From: Pontibacterium sp049603715
Lineage (GTDB): Bacteria > Pseudomonadota > Gammaproteobacteria > Pseudomonadales > Balneatricaceae
Assembly: GCA_049603715.1 (NCBI GenBank)
Contig: JBMYSW010000008.1
Location: 1-64,000 of the forward strand
Reading direction: 5' to 3'
DNA length: 64,000 nucleotides
Shown: piece by piece, positions 16,569-25,137 of the stretch
Layout: the number at the start of each line of letters is the position of its first letter
How positions within the stretch are numbered: the first letter of the stretch is position 1
Notes under the pieces: generated by a model
What the model was told of the DNA's origin: nothing
What the model saw: only the letters and a program-made list of their open reading frames with translations
The model's database searches: none
Made by a program: the position numbers and the translations under genes

Positions 16569-18276
16569 TTGAAACTTTCTCCATTATTTGTTTTGTTTTT
16601 TCAGCCGCCAGAACTACTTCATTAAGCCTATTACTTACTTTTTGAATATTCTTAAACATTTCAATCTGTGCTTCCTTCGATACAAGATTTTTCCTGTCAA
16701 AACCCACATATCGACCTGGTACAAGGGCATATTTATGCCTTTCTATCTCACTTATATCAACACTTCTACAAAACCCAGGCTGATCTTTGTATCCTTCAGA
16801 TCTAACCCAGTCTTTATAACAATCCGCTATTTGTTCTATTTCAGACTTTGATAGAGATCTGATTACTTTAGTCTCAAGAGTTCCTAAATTTTTAGCATTG
16901 ATAAATAGCACATTTTTCGCTCTGTTTTGTCTTTTGTCTTTTGCTTTACTAAAGCACCAAATACATGCACCAATTTGCGTGTTAGTGAATAAATGTGTCG
17001 GGAGAGCAATCACACAATCTAATAAATTACTATCAACGATGGACTTCCTTATTTCATATTCGTCTTTAGCATTTACGGTCAAAGACCCATTTGAAAGTAA
17101 GATTGCTGCCTTACCATTAGAATTTAGGTGATGGATAATATGTTGAAGCCATCCATAATTAGCATTCCCTTTTGGAGGTGTTCCATACATCCATCTTATA
17201 TCTCCTTGTAACTTTTCACTCCACCATTCTTTCATGTTAAACGGAGGATTTGCCATTACGAAATCAGCTTTAAGATCTGGATGCTGATCATCTAGAAAAG
17301 TATCAGCGTTTTTATTCCCAAAATTAAAATCAATGCCTCTTATAGCCATATTCATAGCCGCAAGCTTCCATGTGGTAGGATTGCTTTCTTGACCATAAAC
17401 AGATATGTGTTTTTTTTGTTCTGATGCGTTGTATTTTTTTTCTTTTGCGTGTTCTTCAATAAATTTTTCACTTGAAACGAAAAATCCACCCGACCCCATT
17501 GCAGGATCATAAACCCGCCCCTGATATGGCTCTAGCAATTCAACAATTAGAGTAACAATACTTTTAGGTGTGTAATACTGCCCACCTTGTTTTCCCTCAG
17601 CCAACGCGAATTGCCCCAAAAAATATTCATATACATGACCAAGAATATCTTTGCTTTTTAAGCTTAACTTCTTTCCATTAAACTCAGGATTACTAAAACT
17701 CGTATCAGAGAATCTATTTATTAACTCTGTTAGATTCGTATTTTCAACTTCGTAACGACTTATTCGAGGTAAAACTCCCTTTAACTTTGGATTTGCTGGC
17801 TTATCATTTATCCGATGCGACTCTATTTCATCCAGTGCATTGTCAATCAACCATGAAATTGATCTCAATTTAATTTCATTTCCATGACTATCTTTGTCAA
17901 TTACACTACCGATCGGAAGAGAAGCAGTACTTTTTATAAATTTCCATCTTGCCCTTTTTGGTATCCAGAAAACGTTTTTCTCTTGATAGTATTCGTGCAG
18001 TTCTAACTCTGCATTGACCGCATCGTTGTATTCTTCGTCAGAGTCATAATCTTCACGAGGCATGTAATAAATATTGTCATCGCTATCGTCCTGAGTAAAC
18101 AACTGACGTAACTCTTGTTGGCGCTCTTCAAAAGCGTCTGACACATACTTTAGAAAGATGATCCCTAGCACGACATGCTTATAGTTAGCGGCATCGAGGT
18201 TGTTACGTAACCGATCGGCTGCCGACCACAACTTTACATCGAGTTCTTTTAAAAACTGCTGTTCTGAATTATTCAT
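16561..18276 (-). CDS. hsdM: Type I-like adenine DNA methyltransferase HsdM
   Basis: A 571-residue N6-adenine methyltransferase. Helical N-terminal domain (about residues 1-150) begins QFLKELDVKLWSAADRLRNN. The catalytic part starts at GGQYYTPKSIVTLIVELLEP (about 231), with motif I VYDPAMGSGGF (about 255) and motif IV MANPPFN (about 339). SAM-binding and target-adenine pocket residues are therefore present. It is the first gene of the restriction operon, 8 bp after the WYL-regulator gene and before hsdS (8-bp overlap). The coding sequence is visibly richer in A and T than the surrounding ICE core, a sign of separate acquisition. It protects the sites that HsdR and the HNH protein could cut. 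Confidence 0.95.
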   Translation of the reverse strand: MNNSEQQFLKELDVKLWSAADRLRNNLDAANYKHVVLGIIFLKYVSDAFEERQQELRQLFTQDDSDDNIYYMPREDYDSDEEYNDAVNAELELHEYYQEKNVFWIPKRARWKFIKSTASLPIGSVIDKDSHGNEIKLRSISWLIDNALDEIESHRINDKPANPKLKGVLPRISRYEVENTNLTELINRFSDTSFSNPEFNGKKLSLKSKDILGHVYEYFLGQFALAEGKQGGQYYTPKSIVTLIVELLEPYQGRVYDPAMGSGGFFVSSEKFIEEHAKEKKYNASEQKKHISVYGQESNPTTWKLAAMNMAIRGIDFNFGNKNADTFLDDQHPDLKADFVMANPPFNMKEWWSEKLQGDIRWMYGTPPKGNANYGWLQHIIHHLNSNGKAAILLSNGSLTVNAKDEYEIRKSIVDSNLLDCVIALPTHLFTNTQIGACIWCFSKAKDKRQNRAKNVLFINAKNLGTLETKVIRSLSKSEIEQIADCYKDWVRSEGYKDQPGFCRSVDISEIERHKYALVPGRYVGFDRKNLVSKEAQIEMFKNIQKVSNRLNEVVLAAEKTKQIMEKVSNG

Positions 18277-18284
18277 GTTCTTCC

Positions 18285-19265
18285 CTATGCTGTGACGCTA
18301 TCGAAACCAGGCGCAATCGCAAGGTTACCGACACCGTATAAAGTTTGATAATTTTTTAACCATAAATGAAATTCGGGTGTTTTTAGCTGAGCTGCTTTGG
18401 AGCAATCGACATTCCATTGTCTGAGTAAATAACCTGCCGTTGCCGCTCTAATCTCAATCTTTAAAACACCACCTTTCATGCCATAGTCAAGCTCAATCGC
18501 TTCGCTGTGCTCTATGCGTGGGTGCGGTACTAACTCAAGCTCTACAAAGCGATTCCATTGCCGGTCTTGGGTTTCAAGTTCAGCCTCTGACAGAATGGAA
18601 TCCTCAAGCACGACCGCTGCTTTAATTCGGGTAAGCACAAAGTCACGGAACCCATTTGGCGCTCCGCTTTGGCCATGCTTGCGGTCAAAACCACGAACAT
18701 GCCAACGCAGGCCATTGTCCACCAGCGTATGCGGTACAATTTCACGCGTTGTTTCACCGCTCGATAACGACACATAAGTGATGCTCAAGGCTTTGCCTTT
18801 GTGAATGGCCTCGGTGACCTTCGCCACTATCGATAAACTCGGCTTGTTAAGGTGATAAGGCGCTTCACAAGCCAGAGGCGGTTTTACCTTTCCACTGAAG
18901 CCATCGCCGTACCCTTGGCTGATGGTTGCCAGTGTTCGAACAACGTCATAGTCGAACAAGGGTTCAAATGCTTCACCACGTTTATGCAACTTGAGCTTTT
19001 GGTCATACTCAATGTTGCTTGGTGCAAGCTCTCGGTACATTGTGAAGTCTTTCGTTGCTTGTGCAGCAGCTATGCTGAAGCGATCGACTAAATCCGCCCG
19101 CACCGCTTCTCCCTTAAACAATAAAGTGAAATCGATGTGGGCAATGCGATCCCTGGTTGCTTGTGGCAACTGCGCTATCTGCAAAAGCCTATCTGGCTTT
19201 CCTTTCGCGCCTTCTTTAGCGAGTGAACTCGCTGGTACCGTTTGTTTCAGACCATCATTTGTCAT
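18285..19265 (-). CDS. WYL-domain transcriptional regulator at the cargo-region border
   Basis: A 326-residue regulator. A predicted helix-turn-helix region in the first 130 residues (LAKEGAKGKPDRLLQIAQLP, DRIAHIDFTLLFKGEA) is followed by a WYL-like sensor domain (about 155-225; KGKALSITYVSLSSGETTRE, HTLVDNGLRWHVRGFDR) and a C-terminal domain. WYL regulators of this build (for example BrxR near BREX) often control defence genes. It lies only 8 bp before hsdM and runs in the same direction, so it may be the first gene of the operon and control it. In SXT this position is held by s026, so it may be a core ICE gene. A 317-bp region upstream would carry the promoter. Confidence 0.8.
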   Translation of the reverse strand: MTNDGLKQTVPASSLAKEGAKGKPDRLLQIAQLPQATRDRIAHIDFTLLFKGEAVRADLVDRFSIAAAQATKDFTMYRELAPSNIEYDQKLKLHKRGEAFEPLFDYDVVRTLATISQGYGDGFSGKVKPPLACEAPYHLNKPSLSIVAKVTEAIHKGKALSITYVSLSSGETTREIVPHTLVDNGLRWHVRGFDRKHGQSGAPNGFRDFVLTRIKAAVVLEDSILSEAELETQDRQWNRFVELELVPHPRIEHSEAIELDYGMKGGVLKIEIRAATAGYLLRQWNVDCSKAAQLKTPEFHLWLKNYQTLYGVGNLAIAPGFDSVTA

Positions 19266-19582
19266 GCGTCTTGTTTATCCAATTCAACCAGTTTCTTAAA
19301 ACTCTGTTTATAAAGTACGGACCGACATCGCGTAATCACATTGAAAAGCACCACTCAATGCTGCTCTTCATCCGCAATGACTAATCAATCTCTACCGGTT
19401 GAAGCTGGACAGATGGCCATAACACACTGAATAGGCTTCAACCTAATTAATTTTATTAAGTATCATCCTATCACAAATTATTTTGTAGGGAAGACTAAGC
19501 GGCAACTTTTTGATCTGGATTGCAATTGCCGCTCAGGTATGGGCGTGAAGACACTGTTTCATGCCATTGCTGGTAGCCGCTA
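19266..19582. promoter_or_regulatory. Intergenic region upstream of the WYL regulator, no defined site
   Basis: 317 bp between the regulator start and the stop of the small gene at 19583. It should hold the promoter of the regulator-restriction operon. I saw no clear palindrome, hairpin or -35/-10 pair that I could defend. It is AT-rich around 19440-19500. Confidence 0.4.
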
Positions 19583-19882
19583 TCAATGCGCTACCCGAAC
19601 CAATGGCACCACGATGTTACCGCGATGCGATACCCCTTTGTCCGACTCTGTAGACATCAGGGCTCGTTGTTCACTCTCCCGAATGCGCCTAGCAACCTCT
19701 GCCTGGGCTGGTAGCAATGGCAACATCCCTTCAGCAATCGCGTCTGGGGCTGAGTCTTGGCCACAGGACATCAAGTGCTTCCATGGATCTTTAAGAAAGC
19801 GCTCGAACGTGATGCCAAATTCAATGATGCGGGCAGAGACGAAGATTTCGCCCCAGTATTCAATGTAGGTGTCTTGGTACAT
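19583..19882 (-). CDS. Conserved small ICE protein, function unknown
   Basis: A 99-residue protein starting MYQDTYIEYWGEIFVSARI. The first half has aromatic residues (YWGEIF, FERFLKDPWKHL), and the second half is helical and basic (AQAEVARRIRESEQRALM). No domain recognised. A purine-rich segment with AGAGGAATC lies just before the ATG at 19882. In SXT/R391 maps, a small hypothetical gene (s025) sits here between the exonuclease (s024) and the hotspot, which is why I call it ICE core. No evidence of function. Confidence 0.55.
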   Translation of the reverse strand: MYQDTYIEYWGEIFVSARIIEFGITFERFLKDPWKHLMSCGQDSAPDAIAEGMLPLLPAQAEVARRIRESEQRALMSTESDKGVSHRGNIVVPLVRVAH

Positions 19883-19969
19883 GGAAAGATTCCTCTTGTT
19901 GGTTAAACCATGAGTTCACTTTCCATTTTCCAGAGGTTTTCAAATATGCAAGGCTTACCTTGTAGAGAG

Positions 19970-20875
19970 CTACAAAGCTTTAAATCGATTACGGGCATCT
20001 TTGTAGTCATAGTGGGCATGTTCTGAGCCACGATGATACAAATCATCCAGGTAAGTTTGTTCCTGCGGCAACTCGTCTTCGCTGATTTCGCGCCACCAAT
20101 GCTTGTTGGCACCTTTAACGCCGTCATGCCAACGGTAACCACGTTCTTTTAAATAGTCCTTTACGTCAAACGGCGCACCAAACGCACGAACTAACACAGT
20201 TCGCCTGTCTGCTTCAGACAACAAGTTTGCAACGGACTCGGGCAACAAATGGAACAACCAGGCCATCGCCAAACAATCGGTTGCGGCTCGGTGTCCTTCA
20301 TAAAACCAACCTAAGCGAAGCAGCAGGTACTCAAGCTTTCGACTTTCAAAACCCAGCGCCTTCCAATCTATGCCACTGGCTGAACAGGCCCAAGATAGAT
20401 GGCCTAATGCAGCAAACCGCTTTTCAAAGAAAGGACGATCAAACTGTGCATTGTGTGCAACCACCAGCGGATCATCGGATAACCAACTCGCTACCAGTGA
20501 ATCATCAATGCGCTGGCCTCGCACCATGTCATCGGTAATACCGGTTAACTCTGTAATCAGCTCGGGGATTGGCTTGCCGGGATCTTCATACAAACTGATC
20601 ACATCAACAATCGACACAATCCGCTTAGCCGAGGGACTGTAAAGCACCTTAACCATACCAAGCTCAATAATGGACTCGTCATCGGCAGACAGTCCAGTTG
20701 TCTCTGTATCGAGCAGCACCATTGGCTGTTCATCACCGACCACAGGAGATAGTTCAAGTGGCCAGGACTGCGGCTCACGCGTTAATGGAATACGCTCCAG
20801 CAATCTAAAATCTTCTGGTCTGTCTGGGATATCCGCGAGGCGCTCTAGCGGAAATGGCGCAGGGGCTCTTGTCAT
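19970..20875 (-). CDS. DnaQ-like DEDDh 3'-5' exonuclease
   Basis: A 301-residue exonuclease of the DEDDh class. Motif I VLLDTETTGLSADD (about residues 53-66), motif II VVAHNAQFDRPFF (about 139) and motif III HRAATDCLAMAW (about 196) are all present, so all four metal-binding acids and the histidine are in place. A C-terminal extension (about 220-301) with LKERGYRWHDGVKGANKHWW is a domain that often follows such nucleases in mobile elements. AAGAGGA in front of the ATG at 20875 favours this start over one 15 codons upstream. In SXT this is s024. It may act in DNA processing or repair during ICE transfer. It points away from rumAB. Confidence 0.85.
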   Translation of the reverse strand: MTRAPAPFPLERLADIPDRPEDFRLLERIPLTREPQSWPLELSPVVGDEQPMVLLDTETTGLSADDESIIELGMVKVLYSPSAKRIVSIVDVISLYEDPGKPIPELITELTGITDDMVRGQRIDDSLVASWLSDDPLVVAHNAQFDRPFFEKRFAALGHLSWACSASGIDWKALGFESRKLEYLLLRLGWFYEGHRAATDCLAMAWLFHLLPESVANLLSEADRRTVLVRAFGAPFDVKDYLKERGYRWHDGVKGANKHWWREISEDELPQEQTYLDDLYHRGSEHAHYDYKDARNRFKAL

Positions 20876-21516
20876 TGATGGTTCCTCTTCAATTCTATTG
20901 TTCGCTTTAGGTGATTTCACTGTGCCACAGGTTTTTCTAAATGCACCTTGGATACCTCAGCGTTTTTTTAATCTTTCTACTGGGTGAACCCATGTATGAA
21001 GGCTTTGGCTAAGCCTTTCAGAAAGCCTTAGCTAAACCCTTTAGGTAACCCTTACCGATACCCTTTAGGTATGGCTTAGCCAACCCCTTTTCAAACGGTT
21101 GAAAAAGGCTTGAACTGAGTTCGACTGAGCATTTTAATGATGCTCCTGACTTCGCTTTAAGCCAGTAAATTCAATACGAAGCAGAATTTTACTAACTGTT
21201 TTTAAACCCTTTGCAAAGGGTTCAACAAGCCTTGTTTGACGGTTACTTGACCCATGCGTTAACCAGTAGCAGTAACAGGATCAGTAACAGAAACAAGAGC
21301 AGTAGGCAGAAGCAGTATTGTCCAAGCCTTGCAGGCTTTGACGAGGGCGAGCGATCCCCCCACATCTAGTTTTTCAACACAAAAAAGAAATCACCGACAA
21401 CACAGCGTCTTACTCGAACAACTACAGTTTTACCTACAATTTTACTTGTAGAAATCAGCATAGCATTAGATACTGTATAAACAAACAGTATTAATTATGA
21501 TTTTTCGAGGTTCGTC
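20876..21516. repeat. Palindrome-rich 640-bp non-coding region between the exonuclease and rumA
   Basis: No credible gene lies here. TTGGCTAAGCC at 21005-21015 and GGCTTAGCCAA at 21073-21083 are perfect inverted repeats. Between them CCCTTTAGGTA occurs twice, 24 bp apart (21037 and 21061). An 18-bp perfect palindrome AACCCTTTGCAAAGGGTT is at 21205-21222. AGTAACAG occurs twice near 21270-21290. The end of the region holds the rumAB promoter and SOS box. The structure could be a small RNA, a protein-binding array or a replication feature. Confidence 0.6.
21471..21490 (+). promoter_or_regulatory. LexA (SOS) box in front of rumAB
   Basis: TACTGTATAAACAAACAGTA is a near-perfect LexA operator (CTGT, 8 bases, ACAG within TACTGT...ACAGTA), ending 26 bp before the rumA ATG. 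It should keep the error-prone polymerase genes silent until DNA damage. Confidence 0.9.
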
Positions 21517-21966
21517 ATGAGTGTCTCGCTGATAGGCCGTAGCGGCGCACTTGCCTTCATCAAAGCCAAGCGCCTTCGTATTCCATTGTTCATGGAACGT
21601 GTTTCTGCTGGTTTTCCTTCACCAGCGCAGGATTATGTTGAGCAAACGCTCGACCTCAACGAGCTGTGCATCAAGCGACCGGCTGCAACGTTCTTTGTGC
21701 GTGTTGAAGGTGATTCAATGATTGATGCCGGGATTCACCCAGATGATATTCTGGTGGTTGATCGCTCTGTCCAAGCCGAACACGGTGACATTGTCATCGC
21801 TGGCATCCATGGTGAACTCACGGTAAAGGAGCTTCAACTAAGGCCGTGCGTCATGCTGATCCCAAGAAACCAGGTGTATGAGCCCATTCATATTCCTGAA
21901 GGGACAGAGTTAGAGATATTTGGTGTGGTCACCAATGTGGTGCGAAACATACGCCGTAAGTCGTGA
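21517..21966 (+). CDS. rumA: RumA, UmuD-like subunit of an SOS mutagenesis polymerase
   Basis: A 149-residue UmuD/MucA homologue, the autocleaved partner of the Y-family polymerase. The cleavage region reads RVSAGFPSPAQDY (about residues 28-40), with Ala-Gly where the chain is cut. The serine is in VEGDSMIDAGIHPDD (about 65) and the lysine in GELTVKELQL (about 99), so the RecA-triggered self-processing machinery is complete. It lies 26 bp behind a LexA box and 7 bp before rumB. rumAB is a hallmark of SXT/R391 elements, which use SOS also to induce excision and transfer. Confidence 0.94.
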   Translation: MSVSLIGRSGALAFIKAKRLRIPLFMERVSAGFPSPAQDYVEQTLDLNELCIKRPAATFFVRVEGDSMIDAGIHPDDILVVDRSVQAEHGDIVIAGIHGELTVKELQLRPCVMLIPRNQVYEPIHIPEGTELEIFGVVTNVVRNIRRKS

Positions 21967-21973
21967 CTATCCC

Positions 21974-23242
21974 ATGCCAGTATTTGCCTTGGTGGACTGC
22001 AACAACTTTTACGCCAGTTGTGAGAAGCTGTTTCGTCCTGATTTAAAAGATACGCCGATTGTGGTGCTGTCCAACAATGACGGCTGCGTGGTTGCACGGT
22101 CGCGTGAAGCTAAGTTACTCGGTATTAAAATGGGCGTACCCGTCTTTCAAATCAAAGCTGAAATGCAGCGCCATGGCATTTTGGCATTCTCGTCCAATTA
22201 CGCGCTGTACGCAGATTTGAGCAGTCGAGTGATGCGCACTTTGGAGGAAATGGCACCACGAGTAGAGGTTTACTCCATTGACGAAGCGTTTTTAGATTTA
22301 ACCGGTATAGAGTCTGCCATATCCCTTGTCGAGTTCGGACAACAAGTGCGAGAGCGCATAGGCCACTGGATTGGGATCACCGTCTGTGTAGGCATTGCAC
22401 CGACTAAAACACTCGCCAAGCTGGCTAACCATGCCGCCAAGAAATACCCCGCCACTCAGGGGGTTGTAGACCTGACCAATCCAGATCGGCAACGTCGATT
22501 GCTCGCATTAGTTCCGGTTGATGATGTTTGGGGCGTTGGTAGACGGCTTTCTAAGCGTTTAAATGCGTTGGGTATCACCACAGCCTTAGACCTAGCCAAT
22601 GCCTCTCCTAGAGCCATCAGAGACCAGTTTTCGGTGGTTTTAGAAAGAACCGTCAGAGAGCTCAATGGTGAGTCGTGCATTGAACTTGAAGAGATCCCGC
22701 CAACTAAGAAGCAAATCGTCTGTAGCCGTTCATTTGGCGCAAAAGTAACGCAATTTGAATTGTTACGTGAGGCCGTATGCGAATACGCAACCCGCGCCAC
22801 TGAGAAGCTACGCAAAGAACAGCAGCAAGCCAAAGTGATGACCGTGTTTATACGAACCAGCCCCTTTAAGGACAACGAGCCGCAGTACAGCAATTCCGCA
22901 TCGGGTGAGTTACTGATCCCCAGTTGCGATACGCGGGATTTTATCGAGCTGGCCAATCACTTACTCAAGCGAATTTGGAAGGATGGTTTTCGTTATGCCA
23001 AAGCGGGCGTCATGCTGTCTGACTTTTACGATCCTGGCATGTTTCAACCAGGACTATTCGATGACGTATCAACCCGCTCTAATAGCCAGCAGCTAATGTC
23101 TGTATTGGACATCATTAATCAAAGCGGTGCCGGAAAGGTTTTCTTTGCTGGACAAGGTACGAAGAAAGATTGGTCGATGAAGCGAGAGCATTTGTCTCCC
23201 GCCTACACAACACGCTGGGACCAGTTACCGCGAGTTAAGTAG
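21974..23242 (+). CDS. rumB: RumB, Y-family error-prone DNA polymerase (intact)
   Basis: A 422-residue UmuC-class polymerase V subunit. It starts MPVFALVDCNNFYASCEKLF with the metal-binding aspartate of the polymerase site. The second active-site pair is in EVYSIDEAFLDLTG (about residues 97-110). Thumb and little-finger regions follow. The ATG at 21974 is preferred because the family begins with this motif; an earlier frame opening at 21920 overlaps rumA. In many SXT elements rumB is broken by a transposon-borne resistance cluster; here it is uninterrupted and full length, so this ICE carries no resistance genes at that site. Function: translesion synthesis after DNA damage. Confidence 0.95.
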   Translation: MPVFALVDCNNFYASCEKLFRPDLKDTPIVVLSNNDGCVVARSREAKLLGIKMGVPVFQIKAEMQRHGILAFSSNYALYADLSSRVMRTLEEMAPRVEVYSIDEAFLDLTGIESAISLVEFGQQVRERIGHWIGITVCVGIAPTKTLAKLANHAAKKYPATQGVVDLTNPDRQRRLLALVPVDDVWGVGRRLSKRLNALGITTALDLANASPRAIRDQFSVVLERTVRELNGESCIELEEIPPTKKQIVCSRSFGAKVTQFELLREAVCEYATRATEKLRKEQQQAKVMTVFIRTSPFKDNEPQYSNSASGELLIPSCDTRDFIELANHLLKRIWKDGFRYAKAGVMLSDFYDPGMFQPGLFDDVSTRSNSQQLMSVLDIINQSGAGKVFFAGQGTKKDWSMKREHLSPAYTTRWDQLPRVK

Positions 23243-23252
23243 CGCAGTTGAC

Positions 23253-23696
23253 TCAATAGGCATTCACTCTGCGACGCAGCATGTTGAGCTTATCAACCTG
23301 GCGTCGAATATCACTGAAGAATTCTTCTTTCTCCATGGCCAGCGCTAACTCCCATTCTTTGGCCAAACCTTGGCAGTCCAAAAATGAGTATCTCAGCTTC
23401 GTCTTTGAGATACGCAGCCCCTTGCTAAATACCACGCGTTTGCCTCGTTGACCGTGAAAACTGTTGATGTACCACTCGATGCCAAAGCCATACTTAAAGT
23501 CTCTGATACGGACACCAAGCAGCCCCCAATCTTTAAAGGGCGCATTTTCGCGAACCTTGTAATGGGTAACCCAAAAGTCATCAACTTCAGCTCGTGCCAG
23601 CGCTTTTAGCCTGTCTGTTTCTTGCTGAAGTAAATCTGATACCTCTGCTTTCCATTGTTCATTGACGATTTCTACCAAACCAATTTCCCCATCCAA
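23253..23696 (-). CDS. mobI: MobI, mobilisation protein acting at oriT
   Basis: A 147-residue protein needed for relaxosome formation in SXT/R391 and IncA/C elements. No classical DNA-binding motif is visible. The protein is helical at both ends (QWKAEVSDLLQQETDRLKALA, about residues 14-34; FFSDIRRQVDKLNMLRRRV, near the end) and has a beta-rich middle (GFGIEWYINSFHGQRGKRVVF). It converges on rumB with 10 bp between them and faces the iteron region, exactly where mobI lies next to oriT in the SXT map. Length is as expected from memory. It probably works with the relaxase TraI, encoded 17 kb away. Confidence 0.85.
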   Translation of the reverse strand: MDGEIGLVEIVNEQWKAEVSDLLQQETDRLKALARAEVDDFWVTHYKVRENAPFKDWGLLGVRIRDFKYGFGIEWYINSFHGQRGKRVVFSKGLRISKTKLRYSFLDCQGLAKEWELALAMEKEEFFSDIRRQVDKLNMLRRRVNAY

Positions 23697-24160
23697 TTAA
23701 CCCCAAAAGCCAAAACCACTATCCGTTTGGCTTTTGGATCGAAACGCCAAACGTAAAACTGCCGTAACAATCACTGTTTGGCGTCTCTATATAAATCAAC
23801 TCGCGCAATCCCATACCTGACAAGGGATACAGCCCGATTTCACTTAAAAACGCCTAAAAAGACGTATCGTCATGAAGATACAAACCGTTTGGCGAGTTCA
23901 GGCCAGAATGCAAACGACGTTTGGCGTCTCGATTTTTTTGACTAGGTCATCCGCCGCCAAACAGAGCCTATTCTCATACTTTTGCGAAAATGCAATAGGC
24001 AGATAGATGAAAGGATTTGTCACCTTTCTGCCCACCGCCAGTGCACCGAATCCTGATAATGACATTTGAGTGAACCGCCAGAGCACTTGGAAATGCCCAA
24101 GCGTGGCCAGTGCGGTTGATTGAAAACCGTTAGAGCACTTTGAGTGCACAGGAGATAAGT
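23697..24160. other. oriT: oriT and partition-site region with CGCCAAAC iterons
   Basis: This 464-bp stretch between mobI and srpM is where the SXT/R391 transfer origin was mapped, and where the srpC centromere-like site is thought to lie. It contains five copies of CGCCAAAC: forward at 23745 and 23955, reverse (GTTTGGCG) at 23776, 23887 and 23919. The first two form an inverted pair (ACGCCAAAC / GTTTGGCGT). Close to mobI is a perfect 12-bp inverted repeat, CCAAAAGCCAAA at 23703-23714 and TTTGGCTTTTGG at 23726-23737. Near srpM, GCACT (24135) and AGTGC (24143) flank TTG just before the ribosome-binding site, a possible autoregulation site. I cannot mark the nick site. Confidence 0.75.
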
Positions 24161-25135
24161 ATGTTTGTACTAGGCGTAGATATCGGTTACTCAAACCTGA
24201 AGCTGGCAATTGGCCAATCAGGCAGTGAACCGAAAACCATTATTCTGCCTGCGGGTGCCGGTCCTGCGGATCGTATGCCAGAGCGTATCGGTGGAGGCGA
24301 TGATGAAACTTGTTTGTATGTGTCAGTCGATAATGAGCGCTGGGCCGCTGGTGTTCCTGCTGGACGCCTTCAAGGCTGGGAACGAGAGCTTCACCCGGAA
24401 TATCCCACCACAAAAACCTATAAGGCACTTTTTCATGCCGCCTTGTTAATGGCTGAAACAGAATCCATCGATTTGGTTGTCACTGGATTACCGGTTTCCC
24501 AGTTTCATGAACCACAACGTAAATCTGACCTTGTGAAGCGTCTAAAAGGTGTCCATCAAGTGACGCCTAAACGCAGCATCACCGTTCATGACGTCAAAGT
24601 GCTGCCGCAGCCTGCCGGTGCCTATATGGATCTGGTTCAAACAGGTGGTGATTTGGGCTTGATTGAAGAAGGTCGCGTCGTCGTCATCGATCCCGGCTTT
24701 TTTTCTGTTGACTGGGTTGCCCTTGAGGCCGGAGAAATTCGCTACAGCTCATCAGGAACCAGTCTTCAGGCAATGTCCGTGCTACTGGAAACCATTGATA
24801 AGCTGATTTCAGAAGATCACGGTGCCAAAGTCGGAATGGATCGACTTGAAAAAGCCATGAGAACTGGCGACTTACAGGTCCTGCTATTTGGAGAAAAAGT
24901 CGATATTTCACCTTATCTGAATGCTGCCATGAAAAAGGTAGCGCCTGTTGCTCTTACAGCCATGCGCCAATCCATGCGTGACGAAAGCATCAATGCGGAC
25001 TTGGTATTGATCGCCGGAGGTGGAGCCATGGCTTATAAGGAAGCGGCCAAGGAGATTTTTTCACGAAGCAAGATCATCGTGCCGGAACAGTCTGTTTTGG
25101 CGAACGTCCGAGGCTTCTGGTTTTATGGGGCCTGA
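24161..25135 (+). CDS. srpM: SrpM, ParM/actin-like partition ATPase
   Basis: A 324-residue actin-fold ATPase. The phosphate-1 loop is VLGVDIGYSNLKLAIG (about residues 3-18), the phosphate-2 region VVVIDPGFFSVDWVALEAG (about 170) and the adenosine loop LVLIAGGGAMAY (about 281). GGAG at 24151 points to the ATG at 24161. Proteins of this type polymerise and push DNA copies apart. In SXT/R391, srpMRC lets the excised circular form be inherited by daughter cells; here the gene order (iteron region, srpM, srpR) matches. It is 2 bp from srpR, so the two are co-translated. Confidence 0.9.
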   Translation: MFVLGVDIGYSNLKLAIGQSGSEPKTIILPAGAGPADRMPERIGGGDDETCLYVSVDNERWAAGVPAGRLQGWERELHPEYPTTKTYKALFHAALLMAETESIDLVVTGLPVSQFHEPQRKSDLVKRLKGVHQVTPKRSITVHDVKVLPQPAGAYMDLVQTGGDLGLIEEGRVVVIDPGFFSVDWVALEAGEIRYSSSGTSLQAMSVLLETIDKLISEDHGAKVGMDRLEKAMRTGDLQVLLFGEKVDISPYLNAAMKKVAPVALTAMRQSMRDESINADLVLIAGGGAMAYKEAAKEIFSRSKIIVPEQSVLANVRGFWFYGA

Positions 25136-25137
25136 TC

